Source: Eretmocerus hayati (lineage: Eukaryota > Arthropoda > Insecta > Hymenoptera > Aphelinidae). From it: a stretch of DNA of 64,000 nt. The notes under the pieces are model-generated. The model was not told the origin of the DNA, did no database searches, and saw nothing but the letters and a program-made list of their open reading frames with translations. Every line of letters starts with the position of its first letter. The first letter of the stretch is position 1. Shown here piece by piece: positions 11,353-23,464 of the stretch. Location of the stretch: the NCBI GenBank assembly GCA_029851415.1, contig CM056744.1:119444838-119508837 (forward strand), written 5' to 3'. Both the position numbers and the translations under genes were made by a program.

Positions 11353-11855
11353 AATGAGCGAGAAAGACGATTTGAGGTTATCGACGAATTTTGGTGATTA
11401 GAGTATACATTGCTTGACTGAAAAGTTCATCCCGATCTCGGAGCTCTCGCACAGCTTTTTTCGGTTGTCAATCTGTTGGTTTGGGCTATGGCATTGGATA
11501 CTTGTGCTTAATTCTAAACAATTCACGAAGTCACAAAAAATACGGTAATTAGTTGTTTGTTGTTGACGTGTTTTCACTTACGACGACTATATCAATTGAA
11601 AATAGATGGCGACAAATATAAACAAGGAATTGACATCCGTCAAGACCCCGCGAGACCAAGGACAGAAATCTTTCTGTGGTAAATTTAAAAAATTGTATCA
11701 TGTCCCCAGGCTCTCTAATTTACTACACATATGATCGGGACCACCGAGACAAGCTATACGAACGCCTCGAGATCGGGATGAAATTTTCATTCAAATGCAT
11801 CATTCTAATTACCAAAATTCGTCGATAACCTCAAATTCTCTGTCTCACTCATCGC
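11353..11855 (+). mobile_element. Internally deleted Tc1/mariner-type element
   Basis: The ends are inverted repeats with a core TTTGAGGTTATCGACGAATT (11369) and its complement ending near 11835. The interior holds the start of a transposase frame and then jumps to the 3' end. It abuts the outer element at 11352. Confidence 0.65.
11606..11734 (+). pseudogene. Transposase N-terminus remnant
   Basis: A 42-aa frame begins MATNINKELTSVKTPRDQ and continues GQKSFCGKFKKLYHV before a TGA. The composition and position behind the 5' inverted repeat fit the N-terminal DNA-binding (helix-turn-helix) part of a Tc1/mariner transposase. The catalytic DDE part is absent. Family assignment rests on pattern recognition only. 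Confidence 0.45.
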
Positions 11856-13230
11856 AAGCCCGGCGCACTCTCTCCTTATTTCTTGTATTTTTCCATCTCA
11901 TTTAAAATACTACCCTCTACTCACCCGCCCCCGCAATTTATCCACCTATACACAAGATGAGGGCGAACACATCACATCAGAGGTGCATGCTTGCTGAGAA
12001 AAGCTGGGGCCCAGACATGCAGTGTTGAGTCTCACTATGAGCATCCATGAGGGCTCCGAGCTTTTTCTAAGATATTTTGACCTCCCCGCAAGCCTTCCAC
12101 CCACGCAGAATGTAGGTGGAGGAAAACGCGTGCCGAAGTGAGCCAGAGGCCCCGCATCGACAACGAAAACACCGCGGGTGTATTTTCCAAGCACATTAGA
12201 CGTTTTCCGCAATCTCCAACGATCTCCCGCGCCTTTCACCCACGCTCAGTGTGGGTGGATGCGCCGACGGTCGACCTGGACCCGAGCCGAATTTGCATCA
12301 GTAAGGCCCGGCCATAGGTTCATCTTAACTGATAAATTTCGTAGGACTACATTCAGTAACTTGCCAATGACTTGTGAATAGCTTGTCAACAGCTTGACAA
12401 ACACTGCCCATTTCTGTCTATTCACAAGCTTCTACACAAGTCATTGGCAAGTCATTCGTTTTTTACATGGGGATGTCACATCCTATAATACATGCTGTAT
12501 GATTATCAGGGTGGGCTGAAAGATGGAAAATTGCCATTCTTTGTGTATAGACATGAAAACTATTTCGCTGGACGCTGAGAGAATTAGATCTTGCCTTACA
12601 GCAAGCGTCCTGGGAATTCCTTATAAAAATGAGGGAAAATGCAATTTTGACGTTGTTTTTGAAACTAGATTAGATGAGATTAGATTAGTTTATTAATCGT
12701 ACCTTGGGGTATTACCTTATGTGGTACAGGTAGAAAATTCAATTTACAAAACAATAAAATTACATATTGAAAAAAGTATGAATAATAAATCTAGGATATG
12801 AGTGTACATAACGAATGAATAATTACAAAAACGCATGATTTCACCGAGTTGACATTAGTAGGGAGGGAGTAGGATACTAGAAATCGAAAACAAGATCCGC
12901 TCAAACCACACAGGGGTCTTGGTAGATCGAGAGATACCTATCGTATCGAAAAAACGACAATTTTCCGGAAAATACTCAATTCCGTTCAAATTAGTGTGCA
13001 GGTGTGAACAGGCTGAGAATCATATCGCACCATGTTTTTGTATTACTCGTACTTGGAAGTACGCATTTTCGACGCATTGTGACGGGGCTGAACATGTCTT
13101 TTGACCTCCTAAACACCATCCCGATGGTTTTATGGTTAGCGTGATCATTTAGACGACGAGGACGTTTTGCGCCTCATATCATTTAAAGTAGTTTCGAAAG
13201 CAACGTCCAAGTAGCATTTTCCTCTCATTT
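11856..13230. other. Intergenic with small repeats
   Basis: No gene is recognised. A stem CTTGCCAATGACTTGTGAAT pairs with ACACAAGTCATTGGCAAG at about 12361-12456. AGATTAGATGAGATTAGATTAG at about 12668 looks like the repeat tail of a minus-strand non-LTR element. GTGGGTGGA/TCCACCCAC motifs occur near 12090-12260. Confidence 0.45.
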
Positions 13231-13231
13231 T

Positions 13232-14097
13232 TAAGGGGACGTCCATCAATTCCGTAAGGGAAAATTTACGATTTTTTGACCCCCCCCCCGCCCCCTTGTA
13301 AGGGCTTGTAAGATTTGAGTGGACTCCCCCCCCCCCCCAACATACGTAAGATGGTGAGGTTTTCACCTGAGTCCAAATTTTTTAGTAGGAATCTGTTATT
13401 TTTAGCCTCTTTTTAATGGTGTCAAATAAGATAGGTCTAGATATACATACAAATATCATCTATGCGAGTATCGGAAAGAAATCTCAGATGAAGATAAGAT
13501 CATCAAAATAGATAATAATAAAATAATGAAATAAATAATAAGAAATAGGTTATAAAAGCGATCTTTGATGAAATTAGGTGGTGAATTATTGATAAATTCA
13601 AATCTTAGTAATCATAAATATATCGCCTTCTTGAATGATTTGAAAAACGCTTGGTGTACAAATCTTGGGTCTGATGACATTCTTAACACATGCAAGATCA
13701 CGAGATACTGTTTAGTTTCACTAAGAACAACACTTTTTTCAAAGATCACGTACAAAACAAAATGAACTTATTGCAATGATCTGCGAGCGCGTATTAATTG
13801 TTGTGTAGCCGAACAAATGAACTACGTGTTAATTGTCGCTATCCAAACGAAAGTTGCGTAGGTATACCCGATACGTCAGTTTGCCGTGTTATCTTGATGA
13901 ACGCACACTTGCATAGTTGCTGGTGGGATTCCGAATATCATAAGCTTCGAATAATAAGGTCCCATCAGTACTTACGTAAGACGACTTGTTGAAACCCCCC
14001 CCCCTCCCCAGTTTTTCTAGTAAGAATTAGTCAGGACTTTGAGGAACCCCCCTCCCCCCCCCCCAAAACCCTTACGTAATTTATGGACGTCCCCTAA
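13232..14097. mobile_element. TAA-flanked inverted-repeat element, PIF/Harbinger-like
   Basis: The ends GGGGACGTCCATCAATTCCG (13235) and CGTAATTTATGGACGTCCCC (to 14094) are inverted. Both are flanked by TAA (13232-13234 and 14095-14097). A 3-bp TAA/TTA target duplication is typical of PIF/Harbinger elements. C-runs lie inside each end (13286, 13325, 13996, 14053). The interior has only short frames and no transposase motif, so it is non-autonomous. Confidence 0.7.
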
Positions 14098-16576
14098 GAA
14101 CTCTTCAAGGTGCTGGCTCTACCACAAAATCTCATTTTCAGCGTCCGGCAAAGGGATTTTCATATCTACACACCAGTGGCAAAAACTGCGACTCCAAGCG
14201 TAACGATTTAGAAATTTCTTTTTTCGGCCCATCCTAACCTCTAGCTTAGGCTCGAATTTATAGTCGTAATGTATAGTCGTAATAATGTAGTCGGAATACG
14301 GATAAGCTAATTCGAGGCGCCACAATCGCCAGTCCTAACAGATTCGCAAACTCGCCGCACCGGTTGTAGCGCCTCGGATTAGCTTATCCGGACTCCGGAT
14401 TAGTGCCATGTGAATAAATCCCACTCCCTATGTGAGTTTCCGTCGAGATTGTGAGATCTAATATTTCATCATGATTGACTGTTGCCGTTATGTAGTTATG
14501 AATCTATCCCACATCTGGGGTGTTCAGGAAAAATACACGCGAAAGTCCGATTCCGAGTGATTGACTATAGGGAAATGAATTGTCCGTAAAAGAATCAAGT
14601 CCGTGTATGTAGATTCTCAACATCAATTCTCAAATGGATGATGAATTTTGTTGATGAATCTTGTTCTTTTTTCAAATAGTATAACTGTCTGTGTTAAAAT
14701 TATTTGTAGGAACGCATTGATCCTGAGACTAATCACCAATATGTCTCGAAATGAATGCGCATTCAGATGTTTTCTTCGGGAGAGAGCGATGGGATTCGTA
14801 TATTATGTCCTAACATGACAGTATCCTGGCTCTTATTACGTATTTCGAACCTTTTTGACTGCTTACGGAAGTGTTGCGACTCATCATTTACGAATCCTAC
14901 CACTTTTCTACCACCGTGCGAGGACGCGGCAGCAGAAACTGTTTCCTTCATCTCTCATATCCATGGTGTTGATGCCTTTGCAGGTACCTTATAGACGAAT
15001 TGATTTATACGTTTCTACGGATAAAACAGCCAAAAAATATGGAAATATTCTCACTCATCGGTGCCATGAGAATAACATAGAGTGACGCGCTAGCGTTGCA
15101 TGGCCCTGACATTTCAAAGCCATGCACGCACGAACGTGATACTTTGCTAGGAAATTTGATGTCATGGCCAAACGATATGAGCTACGGTCTTGAGGTTTTG
15201 GGGTTTTTATTTGACCACCAGATACTCTAGTAAAACTGGCTAGAACCTATGTGAGTCACCCCTAAGTGTAAAAATAAATTTTTTTCGATACTTGGGAACA
15301 TGAATAAGTTGCGCCCGACGATGACATTTTCAGAAAAAATGGCGCGGAAAAATCTGCGATGGGGGAAATTCTTCTTCATTGAGGAAAACTGAGTGAGTAT
15401 AGTTCGAGGTAAAACTGCGCCCCGAAATGTACGTGCATGCTCAGCGTGCAAATGAAGAGTGGTCTTTTGGTTCTTGTAGCTGTGGGATTCGATGCTCGAT
15501 GCAATTATAATTGATAAATTCATCCGCTCGAGTCCTGAAAGAAGCTCACCGCGGCACCTCTCACTTACATAGGCCGAAGAAAGAGAAAACCACATCACAC
15601 GGACCTGGCATTTTGAACCTTTTTTGATGAAAATTTTTCTGGTTAACCTTCGATCAAGAAACTAATGATCGTGCCAAGGAGAACACAAAAAGTACGTCAA
15701 AAATAACTTGAGAGATTTTTTTCCAGAGCTTTCTCAGAGTTTCTACGAGGTAACGTACGTTATTTCAAAACTTTCACAAAACTACTCATACAATAGGTAT
15801 TTGTGGTTAACGACATCTCCATGATTGTTTACGCGTCTCACATTTTCTGTACGTGAACGTTAGAAACACCTGTGAAGATATTTTATGACGCAATTGACTA
15901 TCTGCAAACGCCTACGAGGAGGAAATTGGCGTTCTTCACATAACATGGCCCGTGTCATGGAAATCGATAAACCCAGGCGAGTGATTGGTTGCCTTCACAG
16001 TCTCATGCTCATTCCAATAGAGAGTATAGTAGGATGGATTCTGAGAGGAAAAGACCAAACCCAAAACGGTATCATAATTGGGGGTCCATACTAGGTTTTA
16101 CCCCACTTTTGAATCTTTGTGATATAAGTTGTTGGTGGTGAATGTCTGACAGGGTTGAGTGAAGTTCAAATAAAATATACAAGATTGAGTTGTTGCTTCG
16201 CAAAGTAAACTACTAGCCAACGCAATTTATCATACATTCTACCACTTGCAGTAAGAATACTGTCATAATTCACTCAAAGAGTCGGCCATACCCTTCTCCT
16301 TTTTTTCCGTCATCAGTTTCGTGATTGATAATGTAGCGAGGCATGTCGATCAGGTTTGATTTTTGGAGGTTTTCAGGTTTCTTATGCATTTGAAATGAAT
16401 TTTGACAAGATCGACGTAAAAAGCTTCAGAGACGTCCCGTGACTCCACCAAGTTAGACTGTGGTGAATAACTCTTGAATACCTGGCAAATACTGATGTGC
16501 TTCTGTGGTCGAAAAGTAAACTCTCCAGTTTTTGATCTACAAGATTTTTCCAAAATTAACAGGTACAGTTTTACCA
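14098..16576. other. Intergenic, one hairpin
   Basis: No gene is recognised. A hairpin at about 14302-14388 pairs GATAAGCTAATTCGAGGCGC with its near complement. The remaining open frames lack motifs or splice context. Confidence 0.45.
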
Positions 16577-16757
16577 GGAGAGGTTATCACATCCGAATTG
16601 CGGATCAGGCTGAAACTCTGAGAATGCTCTTCTTTTAGCATGAAAAGACGTTATCCAAAGTTAGAAACTTTGGGTCTCATTTTTCGGCATTAAAAGAAGA
16701 CTATTCCCAAAGTTTCAACAGAATCCGTGATCCGGATGTGATGATCTCCCTTAGTTA
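16577..16757. mobile_element. Palindromic MITE
   Basis: The whole 180 bp folds on itself: GGAGAGGTTATCACATCCG at the left pairs with CGGATGTGATGATCTCC at the right. The inner GGCTGAAACTCTGAG is shared with the larger palindrome at 46937-47265, so the two belong to one family. Confidence 0.7.
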
Positions 16758-16794
16758 GTATGATATTCTTGTTGACCATGCCTTGTCTCCAGAG

Positions 16795-17171
16795 GAGCAT
16801 GGCAGCCGTGTAAGCTGAATTTTGTTCTCAAACTACGCGAATTATTTTCAGATTTGGGATGAACAACGAGTTGTCGCACTTTTATTATTGCAACACTCAA
16901 AAGTGACAACTCGTCATTTAGACCAAATCCAAAGAAACTTCGCGTTAGTTGAAGAACAAAAAGGTATCTGTGTTATAATAAGCGGTCCAGTCGTTCGAAT
17001 TTCTCTGCAATCTCTGCAATACTCTCATAATTTGAACTAAACGGCGAGATGTAGAGTATAATTGAGTCAATAACAATAACTCGACAACTCATCCCAAACT
17101 CTAATCTATCGGAATATTTTCCTAAAGTATGATACAAACTCCGTAGCCGGTTTTCACGGCTACCACATGTT
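16795..17171. mobile_element. MITE of the CATGCGGTAGCC family
   Basis: The ends GCATGGCAGCCGTGTAAGCT and CACGGCTACCACATGTTCG are inverted. The interior contains a 90-nt hairpin (GGATGAACAACGAGTTGTCG with its partner at 16848-16935), as in the copy at 21344. This copy lies at the start of duplication unit 2. Confidence 0.6.
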
Positions 17172-17778
17172 CGAGCGCGTGCCTTTATTGAGATTTTTGC
17201 TGGCAAACATCTTAATTGCACACTTTGCGCAACTCTTTGAGAGCCCTAATGTATAAGTCTGGGATTCGATTCTACATCCAGTATCACGTCGAAATTTTAA
17301 GCACCATGCTACATTTACAAAAAACAACAGCAACAGAGATGAGTTTTTCCAATTACTCATACACCGTGAACCCTGGATGAAATTTTCATTCGAAATTTTT
17401 GATTGTGAAAAATACAAAAATAGTGAGCGTTGATATTCAAAGTATTGGATGAAAACAAATCGAGGCCAGGAAGGTAGTTCAGGCTCCTCACATGGTGTTT
17501 TGATTATTAGTCTGTTGATTTCCACAATCACAATAGGAATCACGAGTGCGCACTTGCATCACGCGTCACACAGTATACCTTTAATCTGAAAAACTAGATA
17601 TCGTTTATCTCTTACATTCAAAAAATAATAATCAACAAATGAAACCTCAAGTACATGTTTTGTTACTCATAAGCTCAAGAGACTATGCCAAGGATATTTG
17701 TTTGTTAGGAAATCGTAGAGTATATTGTTGTCCAAAATAATGTTACGCTTGCGTCAAGATTTTTGACACCATGGTGGG

Positions 17779-17785
17779 TATATAT
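17779..17785 (+). promoter_or_regulatory. TATA box of secreted peptide gene 2
   Basis: TATATAT lies 91 nt upstream of the ATG, exactly as in copy 1, within sequence that is almost unchanged between the two copies. Confidence 0.6.
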
Positions 17786-17869
17786 GAGTGAGCCGAGGGT
17801 TGTTCTCCATTACAGTGAAAGATATTCCGAGACTTACTGACATTTGCATCAACGAGTTGACTTATCGAC

Positions 17870-18824
17870 ATGAGTGCTTTCCAAGTTGTGGCTTCTGTGT
17901 TACTTTTGACTTTGGCAGTCTTAGGCGCACCTCCGCAAGACGTCCAGAAGAAGGAAAATGGTAAACTCAATCGTATATCTCAATCAAATACAATAGAGTC
18001 AAATCAATAGTTTGTAAAATCATCTCATGCAACTATTCAAGCAATTATTCATCAAACAATGTTGGGAGTAAATTCTTCTCGTGTTCTGAAAAATTGATCC
18101 CGGCTTTTAGAGGCTTCCATTTGATTTTGAGTGCATATCATGGATTCCGGAGCCCTATCCTCATCACATAATAGTCATCAACATCCTTTTGAATTTCGAG
18201 AGTTTCTAAAGAATTTTTGAGACTCGATTATGGAAAGCCTTGTCGATTTTATGAATCTCAACAAATCGGTGGTACTTTTGAAAGTGATATCTTGACAAGT
18301 CACAACATCGGTATCTGACAACCCTTTTGTCAATAAGGGGTCGAGTATGACCTTTTGTGATCATAATAGTTTCATTAGTCGTTTTCGATATTCATACTAC
18401 GAAGACATATTTTTCTTCGAAAAATGTTTTCTTTTTGAGGATTCATTGTTTGGCGGACGTTCATTCAAAGACAGTATTACTGAACATAAACTTGACGGTA
18501 GAATAAGAAAAGAAAAAATGGCCTGAGAAGGGATGGATGAGTAAACGAAACATCTATTTTTTATTTTCAGCTGACATTGGGCTGCCCATAAGTGCGACTC
18601 AAGCCCAAAATTCGAGTGCGAACCATCTAAACGAAAATCCGCTTCCAGCACAACAGCAGTTGAACGTTACGAGCCCTATCAACATACAAGGTCTTCTGAG
18701 GAATTTATCAAATAACAATTTGGATTCTCCGTCTGATACGAATAGATTCTTCATCTCTTCAAATCTATTTAATCCAGGAAATCCTCTGATGCAGAGAATT
18801 CTTGGCTTTTTTGGTCTTGCGTAA
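17870..18824 (+). CDS. Secreted cysteine-free peptide, copy 2 (114 aa, two exons)
   Basis: Exons are 17870-17960 and 18571-18824, with a phase-1 intron (GTAAAC...TTTTCAG). Exon 1 encodes the same signal peptide as copy 1. The mature chain keeps the block from ADIGLP to NVTSPIN with few changes, then diverges sharply. It ends with a hydrophobic PLMQRILGFFGLA, where copy 1 has NYLRHIILVRLGLA. It has no cysteine; it is rich in Asn, Ser, Leu and Pro, and NVT and NLS are possible N-glycosylation sites. The poly(A) signal is AATAAA at 18892-18897. No known family is recognised. The hydrophobic C-terminal segment could be membrane-active, which is inference from composition only. Confidence 0.8.
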
Positions 18825-19154
18825 TTTATTTCATTATTATTCAGCGTTTGGGAAGATCTAAGGTTAACACCATATCTCATCTCGTTATTGTAATAAAATC
18901 CATGTGTACTATATTGTAGCTATATTGAAAATTTACATTTCATAAGAGGATAAGTTGAATAAAGTAGGATCGAATCAGAACTGTCAACTTTTGAATCAGT
19001 AAGGAAAGTCCCCTCCTATCTATATCAACATTGGATCTAATTGAATTTCACAACTGCCCAAAATCGCAACCTCCAACTCCAGCTGTATGATCTGAATTAC
19101 TTCCATCCAAATAGTTCCTGGAGAAGCAATGAATTCAGAGGTCTATTATCTCAT

Positions 19155-19391
19155 TCAATCAAACCGAACAACAACGCGATTTCTGAGACTATTAATTATC
19201 CACATCTGGGCAAAAGGACAATCCTTTCTGTAGTAACCCAAATAAAGTTCTAAATTGTTAGGGCAATTTATCTTGCATGTAGTAAATTCGTAAGGGTCTT
19301 CGTCAAAGCAATATTGACAGTACAGGCGTAATACAGGTGAAAAACAGTTGAAGATGTTTCCACCTTTCTCGCTCTGAAGAATATTCTTCAA
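19155..19391 (-). CDS. Possible cysteine-rich exon (78 aa), Ly6-like pattern uncertain
   Basis: The frame contains LRLYCQYCFDEDPYEF, then TTCKINCPNN and YYRKDCPF, ending VVVRFD. The paired cysteines followed by spaced ones recall a Ly6/three-finger fold, but the pattern is not complete enough to assign. I could not fix a start exon; a short ATG frame upstream on the same strand (about 19470) ending at a GTACGT donor is one candidate. The equivalent region in unit 1 carries stop codons and a deletion. It may be a gene fragment. Confidence 0.25.
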   Translation of the reverse strand: MKNILQSEKGGNIFNCFSPVLRLYCQYCFDEDPYEFTTCKINCPNNLELYLGYYRKDCPFAQMWIINSLRNRVVVRFD

Positions 19392-19765
19392 CGTTCAGTG
19401 ACACATTTTGAGAGAATAATGACGTACCTCTCAAATTCTAGATATCTAAAGCACAACAGTAGTGCCTCTGGCATTTTGACTTCTATTCTCCTGGGATATC
19501 ACATTGTCCTCAATTTTCCTCTTCTAGATACATGCATGAGATCGTCAAAATTCATAATCAATTGGTGTTGTGCAGGAAATTTTGCGACAAATTCCTCATA
19601 ATTTATTTTATGTCAACTAAATGGAATAACTTTTCCTGAGTAAATTGATAGCTTCCATCTCGGGTATGTCAATGCTTGTGGATTTGAGTAAATTCAAATG
19701 AATTTCACAAATATAATTAGAACCTCAATGAATTTTACCAGTTCTGACCTGTAATTGTTCCTCAG

Positions 19766-19975
19766 ATGGCAAGTCATATGAAACAGACTTGTTTCGGAGT
19801 TGAGGGTGCGAGAGAAGACTTCAACGAATACACTCACATGCCGAATTTTCATAGAGATTTTCCACATTTTCAACATAACACAATTTTAGTGGAAGAACGT
19901 CACATGGACGCTACTTTGAATTCTTTTGATCCACGTCCGAGTGAAGCATCAATCTCCCTTTCACTGATTTTTTAG
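19766..19975 (+). CDS. Conserved 69-aa open frame, possible exon
   Basis: This is the unit-2 counterpart of the frame at 7061-7261, again directly behind TGTAATTGTTCCTCAG. Codons 1-42 differ by only a few substitutions; the tails are out of frame with each other because of one indel. No family is recognised. The minus strand is also open across the region, so neither strand is clearly favoured. Confidence 0.2.
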   Translation: MASHMKQTCFGVEGAREDFNEYTHMPNFHRDFPHFQHNTILVEERHMDATLNSFDPRPSEASISLSLIF

Positions 19976-20129
19976 ATGAGATTAAAAATAGATCTCGAGA
20001 TTTATCCTTGTTTAATTTTAAACAGCAGCAGAAATTGGGCTAGATCGAGTCCTGGATTCAGAGACATAATTATTTATCATTCAAAGCTGCTCTCTTGTTC
20101 ATAGTCAGATTTTATTTGGAGATGGATAG

Positions 20130-20913
20130 TTAACACGTTCACTACGACGGGTCCCACGGATGGGAGCCGTTTTTGTGCGGGTTTTAGTGTGCACCAAACG
20201 ACGTAGACACATCCAATGGCTCATGTTGCGGATTTGACTTATTGACGCCTCGAACATATGTGCATGCCAATTTCAGTATTGGACTTGACTTGTACGAGTT
20301 ACTCGATAAAAATTGAGTTTTCGCAAGAATTCCGATAAGTAACACAAAATTATCCAGTAAACTGTGAATTTATCAATGCTCTTTGAATATTATACCATGT
20401 GTCTTCACTCACTCGAAAGCTCAGGTTAAAAGCTTCAAAATAAGCTCAGATACGCGTCATTTGAGCGAGATACAGCCAAGTTATCAGAAATTTAGACGCA
20501 AAATAACCATGAGGCAAACCGAGTGAATGGTTGACATTGATCTGTCTCATCTCCCCATGTACAACGAACTTTATGCATCCAATAAACTCAAGAATGTGTC
20601 AAATTAGAACTTGGAGTCCACGCCATGACAGCAAACTACCCAAATAACATCGAGGAATCAACGAATGCTTCCAAAAAGTTAAAGATCACATCTTAAGAAT
20701 ACTAATTTTGATAGTTTGATCATTCACTCCATCCCCCTTTGCACGATAGGAATTTTCGCGGGAAATTCTTAAAGATCTCATAAATGAATGTCAAACTGAT
20801 GACATTCCAAAAGGTTTGACTTTTATAGGTGCAAAACTGCAAAACCACGCGTTTGTACTCTCTCGCACTTTGGGACCGAATCCCCGTTTTCACCGTCGCA
20901 GTGAAAGTGTTAA
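20130..20913. mobile_element. TTAA-flanked piggyBac-type non-autonomous element
   Basis: TTAA at 20130-20133 and 20910-20913 flank a 776-bp element with ends CACGTTCACTACGACGG and CCGTCGCAGTGAAAGTG. The paralogous unit 1 (about 7425-7450) shows the unoccupied site, GATGGATATAGTTGAGGTGATTC with TTGA at the target, so the insertion postdates the duplication. TTAA target duplication is diagnostic of the piggyBac superfamily. Frames inside show no transposase. Confidence 0.85.
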
Positions 20914-21339
20914 GGTGAATCTGGACCCATTTCGTTGGGCGCCACATGACGTGGGCGATGGGTAGGCGGTGGATACGGGAGCTTTGACGGTATGCGGGTG
21001 AGGTGGTTGAAACCAAAAATATTTATGATGACACATGATTTCGATGATGGCTGAGAGTAAAAAGGAACTATCTCAAAACGACAGAGTTAAAAGGAACTAT
21101 CCAAAAATTTTTGGTAAAAGGAACTATCTAAAAATTTTTGGTTAAAAGGAACTATATGAAGGTGCCTGTGAACGGAACTATCCAAAAAATTATGGTAGAA
21201 AAGAACTATCTAAAAACGGAAGAATTGAAAAGAACTATCTGAAAGTTTTTGGTTGAAAAGGACTATCTAAAAATGTCTCATTTTAGAAAGGAACTATCTA
21301 TGAAATTTTGGTTAAAATGAACTATCTGTGAATTTTTGG

Positions 21340-21728
21340 TTAAGGGCATGCGGTAGCCGCGTAGCACGGCTGTAAACTTCCATTTAACACTCATGTGAAC
21401 ATTTTAATGGTTCAAAGTTTGATATGAGTTGGCTAGTTATTGTTAGGGTCCGATTTATTCCAGACAGCTCAACGTTCAGCCCAAATCATTAGATTATTGC
21501 AGGAAAGTGGAGACCATTGGGCGTTTGGCACATCCTAACCTATAACATACACACATTTTTGTTCCCATTTCCTTCGAACCATCTTGCGATTTGGGTTAAA
21601 CAACGAGAAGACGCATGCAAATTAGGTGATAACAAATGTGCGTCTTTTCGTCGTTTAACCCAAATCGCAAGAGAATCCGAGGAAAATGGGAACAAAATTT
21701 AGCTTGCACGGCTACCGCATGCCCTTAA
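21340..21728. mobile_element. TTAA-flanked MITE (CATGCGGTAGCC family)
   Basis: TTAA at 21340-21343 and 21725-21728 surround ends GGGCATGCGGTAGCCG and CGGCTACCGCATGCCC. The interior has a hairpin, CTTGCGATTTGGGTTAAACA (21581) paired with its complement to about 21671. This is the most complete copy of the family in the window. Confidence 0.8.
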
Positions 21729-21789
21729 GAGGAACTATCTAAAAATTTTTGATAGAAAGGAACTATCTAAAAATTTCTGGTTTTAGAAA

Positions 21790-22083
21790 GGAAGTATCTG
21801 GAAAAATATGAGAACTATCTCAGAATATGAAAAGGTCTCGGTGTAGAGATAATGACTCAGCGCTAGTCAGGTATATCACCTTAATACCAATTTTTTCTAG
21901 TTTCTTGTTCCAAACCATAGATATGTCTACGCCAAATCATTATCATAATCTCTATGGTTTGGAACAAGAAACTAGAAAAAATTGGTAATAAGGTGATATA
22001 CCTGACTAGAGCTGAGTCATTATCTCTACACCGAGACCTTTTCATATTCTGAGATAGTTCTCATATTTTTCCAGATACTTTCA
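21790..22083. repeat. Near-perfect 290-bp palindrome
   Basis: Arms running from GGAAGTATCTGGAAAAATAT to a 40-nt centre near 21940 and back match almost base for base, including TTCTTGTTCCAAACCATAGA and its partner. Such a structure would form a long hairpin in RNA. Confidence 0.8.
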
Positions 22084-22559
22084 ACCAAGAATTGTTTAGA
22101 TACTCCTTTCTAGTCCAGAATTGTTCAGATAGTTCCTTTTAACCGAGAATTTTTAGATGGTTCCTTTTAACCGAAAATTTTCAGATAGTTCCTTCTAACC
22201 GAAAATTTATAGATAGTTCTTTTCTGAAATCAGAAATTCTTAGATAGTTCCTTTTAACCAAAAATTTACAGATAGTTCCTTTCAACCAAAAATTTATAGA
22301 TAGTTCCTTTCTAAGATCAGGAATTTTCAGATAGTTTCTTTCTACCAAAAACTTTTAGATAGTTCCGTTTAACCAAAAATTCACAAATAGTTCCTTTTAA
22401 CCAAAAATTTATAGATAGTTCCTTTTTAAAATCAATTTTTTTAGATAGTTCCTTTTAAATCTGACACTTTTGGATAGTTCCTCTAACCAAAAATTTTTAG
22501 ATAGTTCCTTTTACCAAAAATTTTTGGATAGTTCCTTTCAACTCTTACGTTTCGAGATA

Positions 22560-23464
22560 AGGTAAGTGTGCCTAATATGGCCCCGTTCCCTAATATTCCC
22601 CCATTCAAGTTCTCACTTGTACGAACCCACAGACCTTGCCGCACATTTTTTCACGTTTGTTACGTTAAAATATGAGAGATTAAACATTTTGGACCGATCC
22701 TAAATGGCACGCGCATTTCTTAGAACAAAAAAAGTGGTTTTGGTACTTTCGACTTCTTTTTTGTTAGTTACTAAAAGCTATGCCAAACAAAATTGATGGA
22801 ATCAATTTTAACGTGCCTTAACTCATTTTCTTTGTTTTTGTTTCAACTTCAAGATGCTTTTTTCAAAATTGCAAAATTCGATTTCTAGCCGATTCTACAC
22901 CCACATTACTAAAAAAAAGTGCAGTGTTCCTAATATGCCCCCACCCCCTTTTTCCGCATATAGAGGGCTTAGCGCAATGCCGCCAGTACTTTTAGCACTT
23001 TTTTATCGAGATAACATTAGTTTTAGGTGTATTTAGCTATATCCAACAGCATAGAGCCTTTCAAACGCACCAGATCTTGCAAAATATGCTAAAAATCGAT
23101 TCTTATGTTAATTTCGAGGTAATGTGCACTCTAAATCATCAAGAATACCTTGAAATATAAATATTTGTCCATTCAATACATGACCGTCATGCGCCGGAAT
23201 CGATATCGCTTTTCCAGAGTTTCAGAAGCGCGAAATGTCTATGGGGGCATATTACGAACACATTGTCAAAAACTCGCAAAAAAATTTTTCCTGCAAAAAT
23301 CAAGATAGCTCGGCTCTAAATCCTTGAATTTGAACGTACTTTAGCTCATTTTGAAGGTCTTAAAATTATCTCTAAAACGAGCCGAGTTACGTTGAATAAT
23401 ATTCAGATAAGCCAAAACTATGAGCAAAAAAAAAGTAGTGGGGGCATATTAGGCACACTTACCT
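22560..23464. mobile_element. Complete TA-flanked element, GGTAAGTGTGCCTAATATG family
   Basis: The ends AGGTAAGTGTGCCTAATATG and CATATTAGGCACACTTACCT are inverted and each next to TA (22558 and 23465). Removing the element restores the host minisatellite (CGAGATAGTTCC). Related partial or diverged copies lie at 8178-8940 and about 39290-39990. It is non-coding. Confidence 0.8.

Larger units (their letters stand above)
17055..20990 (+). repeat. Segmental duplication, unit 2
   Basis: It is collinear with 1015-7500 (see unit 1). It lacks the foldback and the 214-bp insertion, but carries its own insertion of a TTAA-flanked element at 20134-20909. Confidence 0.8.
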
